The position numbers and the translations under genes were made by a program. Source: Bacteroidota bacterium (lineage in GTDB: Bacteria > Bacteroidota > Bacteroidia > B-17B0 > Aurantibacillaceae). From it: a stretch of DNA of 5,566 nucleotides. Positions 1 through 5,451 of this stretch are shown piece after piece. The DNA lies in the NCBI GenBank assembly GCA_025359355.1, contig JANYGR010000415.1, forward strand, positions 1-5,566, given 5' to 3'. The notes under the pieces were generated by a model. It saw nothing but the letters and a program-made list of their open reading frames with translations, had not been told where the DNA came from and did not search any database. How positions within the stretch are numbered: the stretch's first letter is position 1; each line of letters begins with the position of its first letter.

Positions 1-1
1 T

Positions 2-244
2 ACACAGGTAGTGGCAGTTGGCGTTTTGCGTGGTATCGAAGATTATAAATTTTCATCGTATGTTGCCTTTATTGGTTACTGGGTTATTGCGTTGCCATTA
101 GCGTATGTATTTGCGTTTCCGATGGGCTATAAAGTATATGGTGTATGGTTTGCGTTGAGCTTAAGCTTAGCCTTTGTATCCATCGTGTTGTATTTTCGCA
201 TTCGTTTTTTAATGCGCAGGAAAAGTTCTTTTTTGGAAACGTAA
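2..244 (+). CDS. MATE-family multidrug/cation antiporter, C-terminal end (partial)
   Basis: The gene enters from the left edge, in frame from base 2, and gives the last 80 residues up to TAA at 242-244. MATE proteins are inner-membrane exporters of drugs or metabolites driven by Na+ or H+, usually with 12 helices. Visible here are the motif GVLRGIEDYKF (residues 7-17), typical of the loop and helix near the end of MATE proteins, and then two hydrophobic helices (about residues 20-40 and 43-66). The protein ends in a short basic tail containing RRK. A GTG at 11 lies in frame, but it is internal to the conserved motif region and is not the start. Asp codons and base composition look like those of the oxidoreductase gene at 2854, so this is probably resident DNA. 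The family call rests on a short piece. Another polytopic transporter of the same superfamily (polysaccharide flippase type) is the alternative. Confidence 0.72.
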   Translation, partial: TQVVAVGVLRGIEDYKFSSYVAFIGYWVIALPLAYVFAFPMGYKVYGVWFALSLSLAFVSIVLYFRIRFLMRRKSSFLET

Positions 245-424
245 GTGATGTCTGCATTAGTGAACTATTTGGCTTTAAATATAAGGTAGCACTACTTATT
301 GTTTGTGTGAAATAACTATTGTACTTTGGAGGGAACTAAACAGTAATAAAAGATATAGGCGAAAAAACACTACAAGCTACCCAATATGGTATGCTTGGGG
401 TGATAAAATCACTCTTATAACTAA

Positions 425-440
425 GTTAGGTGTCATTGCT
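425..440 (+). repeat. left inverted-repeat arm of candidate gene cassette 1
   Basis: The 16 bases from 425 match the reverse complement of 937-952 at 14 of 16 positions. The first seven, GTTAGGT, fit the integron R' consensus GTTRRRY and are the exact reverse complement of ACCTAAC at 946-952. The two arms bracket one gene (451-951), and the right arm overlaps its stop codon. In integron cassettes the start of a cassette (TTRRRY) pairs with the R'' box at its own end, and that is the pattern here. The cassette reading is an inference from this geometry. Confidence 0.5.
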
Positions 441-450
441 GACAAACAAA

Positions 451-951
451 ATGAAATTAGACAACAAACTCGTAGACATAGACTTTTTACCAAATCGTGA
501 CTTGCTTTATAGTGGTTATTGTATCAAGCAAAATAGACAAGTTCTTATATTAGTAAATTACGACACTAGAGCTAAACGCTTTGACGGCTTCACTGTATTT
601 AGACCTAAAGAAATTACTAAGTATAGGTTTTGGACAAAAGCAGACATCCAAAAAATAAAAAAAGACAATCGTAAGGAATTAGATTCTTTGATAACCGTAG
701 ACAAAATGAATACATTTTATTCTTGTTTAAAATCGTTAGACAAAGACAGTTTAGTTTCGTTTTTCACAGACAACCTGACCAAGGAATATTATGTTGCGAA
801 AATCACAAAACTTAGTAGAGTCTCTGTAACATTAAAGCTCGTAGACCTAAATGGTAAATTGACAAGTACAAAAACGTTAACACTTGCAGACATTAATTAT
901 TTTAGTTTTATGACAAAGTACGAGCAGAAACTTATAAGCAACGCCACCTAA
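451..951 (+). CDS. hypothetical protein with two similar halves (possible tandem small beta-barrel)
   Basis: This encodes 166 residues that I do not recognise as a named family. The product is hydrophilic and basic, with no signal peptide or membrane segment, so it is probably cytoplasmic. Two segments look alike: residues 20-61 (YSGYCIKQ...VLILVNYD...DGFTVFRPKEITKYRFW) and 114-153 (YVAKITKL...VTLKLVD...TKTLTLADINYFSF). Both run strand, turn, strand with a xxD-xxG-like turn and end in a [D/E]I-x-x-[FY]-x-F motif. A tandem Sm/SH3-like barrel would fit, but this is inference. I chose the ATG at 451. An in-frame GTG at 430 overlaps the cassette boundary sequence GTTAGGT, which makes it less likely. 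No Shine-Dalgarno sequence is visible, as usual in Bacteroidota. Asp is encoded by GAC in 14 of 15 cases, unlike the oxidoreductase gene (1 of 22), which points to foreign origin. The stop codon lies inside the right inverted repeat. Confidence 0.68.
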   Translation: MKLDNKLVDIDFLPNRDLLYSGYCIKQNRQVLILVNYDTRAKRFDGFTVFRPKEITKYRFWTKADIQKIKKDNRKELDSLITVDKMNTFYSCLKSLDKDSLVSFFTDNLTKEYYVAKITKLSRVSVTLKLVDLNGKLTSTKTLTLADINYFSFMTKYEQKLISNAT

Positions 952-1115
952 CAGCACGGTTCGCTCCAGCCTTGCGGACAACAAAGCAATTGCAAAAGCG
1001 GTAGAAATGTTTTTAATTTTTCTTTGCAATTGCATAGTAACATTGTATCTTTATTTAAACATTTCTGTAAGAAACGGTTCCAAAACAGACGAAGCAAACT
1101 GCGAAAACGTAATGC
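946..1115 (+). other. attC-like recombination site, candidate (end of cassette 1)
   Basis: The gap between the two accessory genes is an imperfect large palindrome. Its left edge is ACCTAAC (946-952), which fits R'' RYYYAAC. Next inward, 954-967 pairs with 1088-1102 in 10 of 12 positions, with a two-base bulge (CG at 957-958). Both mismatches become G-T wobbles on the bottom strand, the strand that recombines in integrons. Further in, AGAAATGTTT (1003-1012) pairs perfectly with AAACATTTCT (1057-1066). The centres of these pairs agree to within about 8 bases (near 1027-1034). The right edge would be G|TAATGC at 1109, which departs from GTTRRRY. A competing 11-bp hairpin (986-996 with 1023-1033, built on GCAATTGC) overlaps the inner stem. 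The size is about 165 bp, a little above the usual attC range. Confidence 0.42.
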
Positions 1116-1134
1116 GTAATTGTAATATAACCAA

Positions 1135-2727
1135 ATGAATAAAATCTTTAGACAACTGACCTTCGTTATCATTCTACTCTTTTATTCATTTTCGTATGGA
1201 CAAAAACCAACCAACCTTGAAGAAAGTAATTCGTATTTTGACAAAGACCTAAATACAAAAGACAAAAAATATATCAAAAGCCTGACGCGCGACCACTTAA
1301 GCGAATTACATTTTACATTAGGACTGAATATTAGAAATATATGGATATACGGAGACAGAAATCCAGGATTAGTTAATTATTTTCATGACCTTGGGTTATA
1401 TCATCCTGATGATATTTCAGGAATAATTATAAAAAGCTATTGGTCATACTTAAATAATAATGACTTCGATTTAAAAAACGAAATAAAAATATACAAAGAC
1501 TACTGGGAAGAAGCTATTGAAATTAAAAAAAAGAATAAAGAAAATATAGATAATACTGAACGGAAACTATTTAATGCTTTTATTGACATTAACTATAAAA
1601 ATGTTAACCCTCCTCTAATAACATTACCTCAAAACAAAACTGGAAATCAAGTATTTTCAGATGAATTTATAAAATACAGAAATGGGTATATTATTAATTC
1701 AATATCAACTTATCCCAACGATGGACAAACATTGGGAATAAATTATAAATACCATTATGTAGACTTAAAAACAAGCAAATTATTTAAGTTGAATTTTAAT
1801 GGTCTTGATACAGTTGAGTCCGTAGCAGTAATTGATTCTACACTTTACATCTGCGGTACCAAATCCAACAATTTAAAAATTTTAAAACATGATGGCACGA
1901 AAATTCTACCAATTAGCCTGAACGTTTTAGATAATGACACAAAAGAACTAAGTAGTGACAGTTGGACAAAACTTGGAGTGTTTGGCGGTAAATTATTTGC
2001 ACTTCAGACTAATGGTCTTTATATGCTTAATGGCAATGCTTGGCAATTAATAAACAAGTTCAATCTTATTGAATATTTCAGTAAATACTACCCTAGTTTA
2101 AAACCAATAATGCCGACAGAGAATATTGTGATATCTAATAACAAATTATACTTCTTGCAAGAAGTTTTACAAAGCAGGGACTGTGAATTATTCGAAATAG
2201 ACTTAAGAACGAACACTATAAATGAGTTTTGGCAAAAAGAATTACTAATAGATAATTATAAAAAAGAAGTTAATAGTTATTCTCTTCTTGGTAATGACAC
2301 CTTATTTGTGGCTGCTCAAAGACTTGGAGAAGCACTTCTATTATCTGAACAAAAGAATTCTATGACCGTTTACTTGTTAGACAATAAAGTCAAAACTGAT
2401 GTATCTGGTAAATTCAAAATAAAAGTAAGAAAAGCGTTCAAAAGCAACGACAAATTGCTTTTAATAGCTGACAACGGACTATTTGAATTAAAAAATAATG
2501 AGATAATTCCAATTGCATTTTTCGAAAATACAGAGCAACTAATTCGAGATGGAAAGTATAACATTCATTTTAATTTTAAACCAAGATCCTTTGCGATATT
2601 AGGTGAAGATAAATACTTAATCGGCGGACAATTTGGTGGCTTATACGTTATTGACTTAAAGCATAATGCCATTATTTCTCTTGACGATAATAAAACAATA
2701 ATGACAATGGACTTGTTAAAACACTAA
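1135..2727 (+). CDS. exported protein: DUF6794-like N-terminal domain plus propeller-like C-terminal region
   Basis: This encodes 530 residues. Residues 1-22 form a Sec signal peptide: basic start MNKIFR, hydrophobic core, likely cleavage after SYG. There is no lipobox Cys, so the product should be periplasmic or secreted. Residues about 43-130 resemble the Bacteroidota domain DUF6794 from memory: a helical pattern with LHFTLGLNIRN (58-68) and YHPDDISGIIIKSYWSYL (89-106). From about residue 175 on, short beta-rich units recur, with phrases such as LFALQTNGLYMLNGNAW, LLLIADNGLFELKNNEI and YLIGGQFGGLYVIDL. These suggest a beta-propeller of the ligand- or sensor-type, but I cannot count blades with confidence. 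No catalytic motif is evident. Nine of the first 13 Asp codons are GAC, and the gene is visibly more A/T-rich than the oxidoreductase gene. It begins 26 bases after the cassette boundary candidate at 1109 and ends 8 bases before the next repeat. Function is unknown. Confidence 0.75.
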   Translation: MNKIFRQLTFVIILLFYSFSYGQKPTNLEESNSYFDKDLNTKDKKYIKSLTRDHLSELHFTLGLNIRNIWIYGDRNPGLVNYFHDLGLYHPDDISGIIIKSYWSYLNNNDFDLKNEIKIYKDYWEEAIEIKKKNKENIDNTERKLFNAFIDINYKNVNPPLITLPQNKTGNQVFSDEFIKYRNGYIINSISTYPNDGQTLGINYKYHYVDLKTSKLFKLNFNGLDTVESVAVIDSTLYICGTKSNNLKILKHDGTKILPISLNVLDNDTKELSSDSWTKLGVFGGKLFALQTNGLYMLNGNAWQLINKFNLIEYFSKYYPSLKPIMPTENIVISNNKLYFLQEVLQSRDCELFEIDLRTNTINEFWQKELLIDNYKKEVNSYSLLGNDTLFVAAQRLGEALLLSEQKNSMTVYLLDNKVKTDVSGKFKIKVRKAFKSNDKLLLIADNGLFELKNNEIIPIAFFENTEQLIRDGKYNIHFNFKPRSFAILGEDKYLIGGQFGGLYVIDLKHNAIISLDDNKTIMTMDLLKH

Positions 2728-2735
2728 AAAAATAA

Positions 2736-2777
2736 GCATTACACAACCTATCAGTAATGCGTGTAGACAACAAAGCA
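2736..2777 (+). other. attC-like 3' module of candidate cassette 2
   Basis: GCATTAC (2736-2742) is the exact reverse complement of GTAATGC (1109-1115) at the start of the same candidate cassette. Extended over 15 bases, the match is 12 of 15 (1109-1123 against 2728-2742). It is followed 23 bases later by GACAACAAAGCA (2766-2777). The same 12 bases lie at 977-988, 24 bases after the corresponding box of cassette 1. GTAATGCGT also recurs directly at 1109-1117 and 2754-2762. Locally, 2736-2742 and 2754-2760 could form a 7-bp hairpin. The full palindrome to a right arm near 2852 is weak here, so a decayed attC site is possible. Confidence 0.35.
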
Positions 2778-2853
2778 TTTAAAAAAATTGATGGCTATCG
2801 CTGTTTTTATTCTTTTAAAAATTATCCTACATTTATAAAAAATCAATGACCGT

Positions 2854-4443
2854 TTGAAAAACTTATATTCTTCTGATTTAACGAAAGCGCATTACGATGC
2901 CATCATCATAGGCTCTGGTCTTGGTGGTTTAACAACGGCTGTGTGTATGGCTAAGGCTGGCAAAAAAGTGCTAGTGCTTGAAAAACATTATGTAATCGGA
3001 GGATTTACGCATACGTTTAAACGCAAAAAAATGGAGTGGGATGTAGGCGTGCATTATGTAGGGCAGGTTAATATTAAAAATTCCACCATGCGCAAGGCCT
3101 TTGATTATGTTACCAATGGTAAATTGCAGTGGGACGATATGGGAGAGATTTATGATCAAACTATTATTGAAGGCGATGTGTATAATTTTGTGAAAGGAAA
3201 AGATGCTCAAATCAAACAAATGATTGCTTATTTTCCAGAAGAAGAAACTGCTATCAGAGCCTATTATCAATTGATTGGTAAGGTGAGTGCAGATGCGGGT
3301 TCTTATTTTGCAGAAAAAACAATGCCCGATTGGTTGAGTAAATTAGTTGGACATAAATTGCAGAAAAATTTTTATGAGTACTCCAATCAAACTACTTATG
3401 AGGTATTATCATCATTAACATCAAATAAAAAACTGATAGGCGTATTGTGCGCTCAGTGCGGTAATTACGGACTCACTCCTAAAAAAAGTAGTTTTGGTAT
3501 ACATGCGATTATCATTGCTCATTTTTTAGATGGCGGTAATTATCCTGTTGGAGGTGCGGCGAGTATTCATAAATACATCACTGAGGTAATTGAGCACCAT
3601 TACGGAATCCTTGCTATTAAGGCTGAGGTGAAACAAATCATTATTGAAAACAATAAAGCTATTGGCGTGGAAATGCAAAATGGCGATAAACTATTTGCTA
3701 AAAATATTATTAGTAATGCAGGTGCTCATAACACTTACAATAAATTAATTCCTGCTTCTGTTTCCTTGCCAGAGCAATTAGTTGAATTAAATAAAATAAA
3801 ACCATCAGTGTCGCATGCCTGTATTTATGTGGGACTTAACGCAACGGATGAAGCTTTGCAGTTGCCTAAACATAATATTTGGCATTATGAAAATTATGAT
3901 TTAGATGCAGCTAACGAACAACATCTAAACACAAAAGATAGTGCATCGCCTGTTTTTTATATATCATTTCCGTCAGCTAAGGATTCAACTTGGCAATTGA
4001 AACACCCAGGAACGGCGTCGATACAAGTAATAGGCTCTTATCCTTATGAGTGGGTACAAGCATGGGAAAATACACAATGGGAAAAACGTGGAGATGCGTA
4101 TGATGAAAAAAAAGAAGCGTTAAAAAATATGTTTCTCGAAAAACTATATACCATTTTACCACAAATAAAAGGACACGTTGATATCTGCGAACTTTCAACG
4201 CCCTTATCTACCAAGCATTTCAGTAATTATAACAAAGGTGAAATTTATGGATTAGAGCATACACCCGAACGTTTCCGATTGAAATTATTACGCCCACGAA
4301 CGAACTATAAAAACCTATATATTACAGGACAAGATGTATTATGTGTAGGCGTGAGTTCGGCTTTGTTTTCGGGCATTATCACTGCTATTTGTGTCTTGAA
4401 ACGAAATTTATTATGGAGGATTAGTCGGTATAAGACCCAGTAG
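2854..4443 (+). CDS. FAD-dependent oxidoreductase, all-trans-retinol 13,14-reductase (RetSat) / phytoene desaturase family
   Basis: This encodes 529 residues, a normal length for bacterial members. The N-terminal Rossmann motif GSGLGG (20-25) sits in YDAIIIGSGLGGLTTAV. It is followed by the FAD-ribose acidic residue in VLEKH (E43) and the GG pair at 49-50. RetSat-like signatures follow: DVGVHYVG (63-70), YGLTPKKSSFGIHA (205-218), GGNYPVGGAASI (227-238), GLEHTPERF (466-474) and the C-terminal FAD contact NLYITGQDVLCVGVSSAL (487-504). Family members saturate or desaturate polyene double bonds. The substrate (a carotenoid, retinoid or other isoprenoid) cannot be read from sequence, and no carotenoid genes are nearby. 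The start is unusual. The only workable in-frame initiator ahead of the dinucleotide-binding fold is TTG at 2854, with a stop in frame at 2836. The ATG at 2846 is out of frame and closes after three codons. A possible -7 box TACATTTA lies at 2828-2835. Confidence 0.85.
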   Translation: MKNLYSSDLTKAHYDAIIIGSGLGGLTTAVCMAKAGKKVLVLEKHYVIGGFTHTFKRKKMEWDVGVHYVGQVNIKNSTMRKAFDYVTNGKLQWDDMGEIYDQTIIEGDVYNFVKGKDAQIKQMIAYFPEEETAIRAYYQLIGKVSADAGSYFAEKTMPDWLSKLVGHKLQKNFYEYSNQTTYEVLSSLTSNKKLIGVLCAQCGNYGLTPKKSSFGIHAIIIAHFLDGGNYPVGGAASIHKYITEVIEHHYGILAIKAEVKQIIIENNKAIGVEMQNGDKLFAKNIISNAGAHNTYNKLIPASVSLPEQLVELNKIKPSVSHACIYVGLNATDEALQLPKHNIWHYENYDLDAANEQHLNTKDSASPVFYISFPSAKDSTWQLKHPGTASIQVIGSYPYEWVQAWENTQWEKRGDAYDEKKEALKNMFLEKLYTILPQIKGHVDICELSTPLSTKHFSNYNKGEIYGLEHTPERFRLKLLRPRTNYKNLYITGQDVLCVGVSSALFSGIITAICVLKRNLLWRISRYKTQ

Positions 4444-4480
4444 AATACCTTATTTATTGGCTGCTTAAAAATTCAGTCTC

Positions 4481-4515
4481 TTTTACATTTTTTTCCTTGA
4501 CGAAAAAAAGTAACA
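4481..4515 (-). repeat. hairpin repeat with CTTGAC loop, copy A
   Basis: TTTTTTTC (4488-4495) pairs with GAAAAAAA (4502-4509) around the loop CTTGAC. The stem extends by TTAC/GTAA (4483-4486 with 4510-4513) past one bulged base. Read on the minus strand, it aligns with copy B at 4969-5002: TGTTNCTTTT, then GTCAAG, then an A-rich arm ending in TRTAAAA. It begins 37 bases after the oxidoreductase stop. It is not followed by a T-run on the plus strand, so a terminator role is doubtful. Confidence 0.5.
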
Positions 4516-4519
4516 GGGG

Positions 4520-4538
4520 AAATAAGCAGTGCTTATTT
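4520..4538. repeat. perfect 8-bp hairpin
   Basis: AAATAAGC (4520-4527) and GCTTATTT (4531-4538) are perfect reverse complements around the 3-base loop AGT. No T-tract follows on either strand, so it is not a standard terminator. It sits just outside the long imperfect inverted repeat that starts near 4549. Confidence 0.55.
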
Positions 4539-4548
4539 GAGCCAGCAT

Positions 4549-4718
4549 GTGTGTTGCGTCAAGGCGAAAAGCCATATCCAAGCTACCCATATGCCGGCTA
4601 TTTCACTATAAAAGTTTACTAAACTTTTATCACGTTCAGCCCTCTTCGCACAAAAACCTTCGCAGTGCCACCAGAAAAATCTGTATATCGCTCCTTTTCG
4701 CCAAAACCAGCCGCACAC
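4549..4718. repeat. long imperfect inverted repeat with central palindrome
   Basis: The outer arms GTGTG (4549-4553) and CACAC (4714-4718) and the inner arms GGCGAAAAG (4563-4571) and CTTTTCGCC (4694-4702, perfect 9 bp) are nested. After a few unpaired bases ATAT follows on both sides. Further in are GGCT (4596-4599) and AGCC (4637-4640), and at the centre the 23-bp palindrome at 4608-4630. About 170 bp of co-centred symmetry suggests a MITE-like or REP-like element, or a folded transcript. Just to the right, GTTGGGT (4733-4739) fits GTTRRRY, but no complementary partner is seen. Confidence 0.45.
4608..4630. repeat. 23-bp near-perfect palindrome
   Basis: ATAAAAGTTTA (4608-4618) and TAAACTTTTAT (4620-4630) are exact reverse complements around a single C at 4619. 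With a 1-base centre it cannot form a tight RNA hairpin without opening the middle. It could serve as a protein-binding site or be the turn of the larger inverted repeat around it. Confidence 0.7.
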
Positions 4719-4779
4719 TTACCAATGTATGCGTTGGGTTATAAAACAATAGATTGTATTTTTAGAAAATGATGAATGG

Positions 4780-4820
4780 AACAAGAGCTAACTGTATTTT
4801 TAACAGGCCACACTCTTGTT
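4780..4820 (+). repeat. two-tier hairpin, possible weak terminator
   Basis: The outer arms AACAAGAG (4780-4787) and CTCTTGTT (4813-4820) are perfect over 8 bp. The inner arms CTGT (4792-4795) and ACAG (4803-4806) pair inside them. TTAATTAT follows, only loosely U-rich. It might end transcripts coming from the oxidoreductase gene, but the distance (over 330 bases) makes this uncertain. Confidence 0.35.
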
Positions 4821-4850
4821 TTAATTATCAATCACTAGCAATCTTATATA

Positions 4851-4916
4851 CACCTTGGTAAAGGTGCGGTAGGCGTGAACAAACGGTGTGAACTACACTA
4901 TTTACGGCAAATAGTG
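4851..4916. repeat. pair of small hairpins in a GC-rich patch
   Basis: CACCTT (4851-4856) pairs with AAGGTG (4861-4866) around GGTA. CACTATTT (4896-4903) pairs with AAATAGTG (4909-4916) around ACGGC. Both stems are perfect. They lie in a locally GC-rich stretch just before hairpin copy B. A structured RNA or part of a dispersed repeat would fit. I recognise no riboswitch or known RNA family. Confidence 0.35.
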
Positions 4917-4968
4917 CGGAGGTTTTTCGTGCGAGTAAATTGTGGAGTTGGCGTTCGTTCTTGACTTT

Positions 4969-5002
4969 TGTTTCTTTTGGTCAAGCAAAAGAAAATATAA
5001 AA
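4969..5002 (+). repeat. hairpin repeat with GTCAAG loop, copy B
   Basis: TTTCTTTTG (4971-4979) pairs perfectly with CAAAAGAAA (4986-4994) around the loop GTCAAG. An alternative stem, CTTGAC (4960-4965) with the loop GTCAAG (4980-4985), would compete with it. This copy is inverted relative to copy A at 4481-4515. Stem bases differ between copies while pairing is kept, and the loop hexamer is identical. Confidence 0.5.
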
Positions 5003-5042
5003 ACAAACTTTTTGAGTGAACTCTATTTAAATGAATAACATG

Positions 5043-5078
5043 AAAAAGGCTCTGTAATATTATTTACAGAGCCTTTTT
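5043..5078. terminator. strong bidirectional intrinsic terminator
   Basis: AAAAAGGCTCTGTAA (5043-5057) and TTACAGAGCCTTTTT (5064-5078) are perfect reverse complements over 15 bp around a 6-base loop. The GC core GGCTCTG is flanked by A5 and T5, so it has a terminal U-run in both directions. It lies 28 bases beyond the stop of the minus-strand gene at 5107, which it most likely terminates. It also blocks readthrough from the left. Confidence 0.85.
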
Positions 5079-5106
5079 ATAATATATGCATTAAGCAAAA
5101 AATGAA

Positions 5107-5427
5107 TTAGTGTGCTACGTGTTCAGTAGCATGCTCAACAACGTGAGCTGTATCTGCTTTAGCAATAGTATCAGTTACAACAGGGGCAGTTTCTTCCATT
5201 TGCTTGATCTCATCTTTATCACCATGTTCTTCTGTAGCTGCGCCATGCTCTTTAGCATGACCTTCGCATTTAGCTTTATCTTCGCAGCAACCGTGCTTTT
5301 TATCACAAGTACTAACTAATAATACGATAGCTAATAAAGTTACAAGTCCTAAAATCATTGGCGTACGAAACGCAACTGGTTTTGTTTCTTCAGAATGTTG
5401 GTCGTGGTGATCGTGATGAGAACTCAT
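5107..5427 (-). CDS. small His/Cys-rich single-pass membrane protein, function unknown
   Basis: This encodes 106 residues. The N-terminus is His-rich (MSSHHDHHDQH, 1-11). One transmembrane helix follows at about 23-40 (PMILGLVTLLAIVLLVST), and then a tail with four Cys (41, 47, 48, 54) and eight His spread to the end. In total there are 13 His and 4 Cys, with abundant Asp and Glu, so metal binding is plausible but unproven. C41 directly after the helix is not a good lipobox (VSTC has Thr at -1, and 23 polar residues precede the helix). The tail has a low-complexity pattern with repeated (A/V)(E)H units, as in EHATEHVAH. The start is ATG at 5427-5425 with no Shine-Dalgarno sequence. A promoter candidate lies just upstream and a strong terminator follows. 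I do not recognise a named family. Confidence 0.72.
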   Translation of the reverse strand: MSSHHDHHDQHSEETKPVAFRTPMILGLVTLLAIVLLVSTCDKKHGCCEDKAKCEGHAKEHGAATEEHGDKDEIKQMEETAPVVTDTIAKADTAHVVEHATEHVAH

Positions 5428-5451
5428 AAGTATAGGTTTAAATTTTTGTGG

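Larger units (their letters stand above)
4444..5042. other. gene-free structured intergenic region
   Basis: About 600 bases lie between the oxidoreductase stop and the terminator, without a convincing gene. Open frames near 4533-4744 occur on both strands, but they fall on inverted repeats, have improbable composition (Trp/Cys runs) and lack any family signal. The region instead carries many hairpin-forming sequences, several listed separately. It also differs in composition, with GC-rich patches at 4540-4600 and 4860-4960. A dispersed repeat or the remains of one is the likeliest explanation. A structured RNA is possible. Confidence 0.55.

Noticed and set aside
303..500. Open frame of 65 codons from a TTG, with protein-like composition in its first half
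   Set aside because: It crosses the cassette boundary at 425 and then overlaps the better-supported 451-951 gene in another frame. It has no family signal. At most it is a remnant of an older gene before 425.
948..1172. Minus-strand open frame over the spacer between the two accessory genes
   Set aside because: It lies on the palindromic attC-like spacer, overlaps the start of the 530-aa gene, and its Cys/Leu-rich translation has no recognisable features.
2736..2760. 7-bp hairpin after the 530-aa gene as a transcription terminator
   Set aside because: The stem is short and A/T-rich, the loop is 11 bases, and no U-run follows. The boxes are better explained as cassette boundary repeats.
2846..2857. 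ATG just upstream of the oxidoreductase gene as its start
   Set aside because: It is out of frame and meets TGA after three codons. Using it would need a frameshift, for which nothing else argues.
4533..4744. Overlapping open frames on both strands as small genes
   Set aside because: They coincide with a long inverted repeat, have Trp/Cys-rich or basic nonsense-like translations, and lack supporting start context.
5305..5427. Lipoprotein signal in the small His-rich protein (Cys 41 after the helix)
   Set aside because: Thr at -1 and a 23-residue polar, His-rich stretch before the hydrophobic segment do not fit a lipobox signal peptide. A membrane anchor is simpler.
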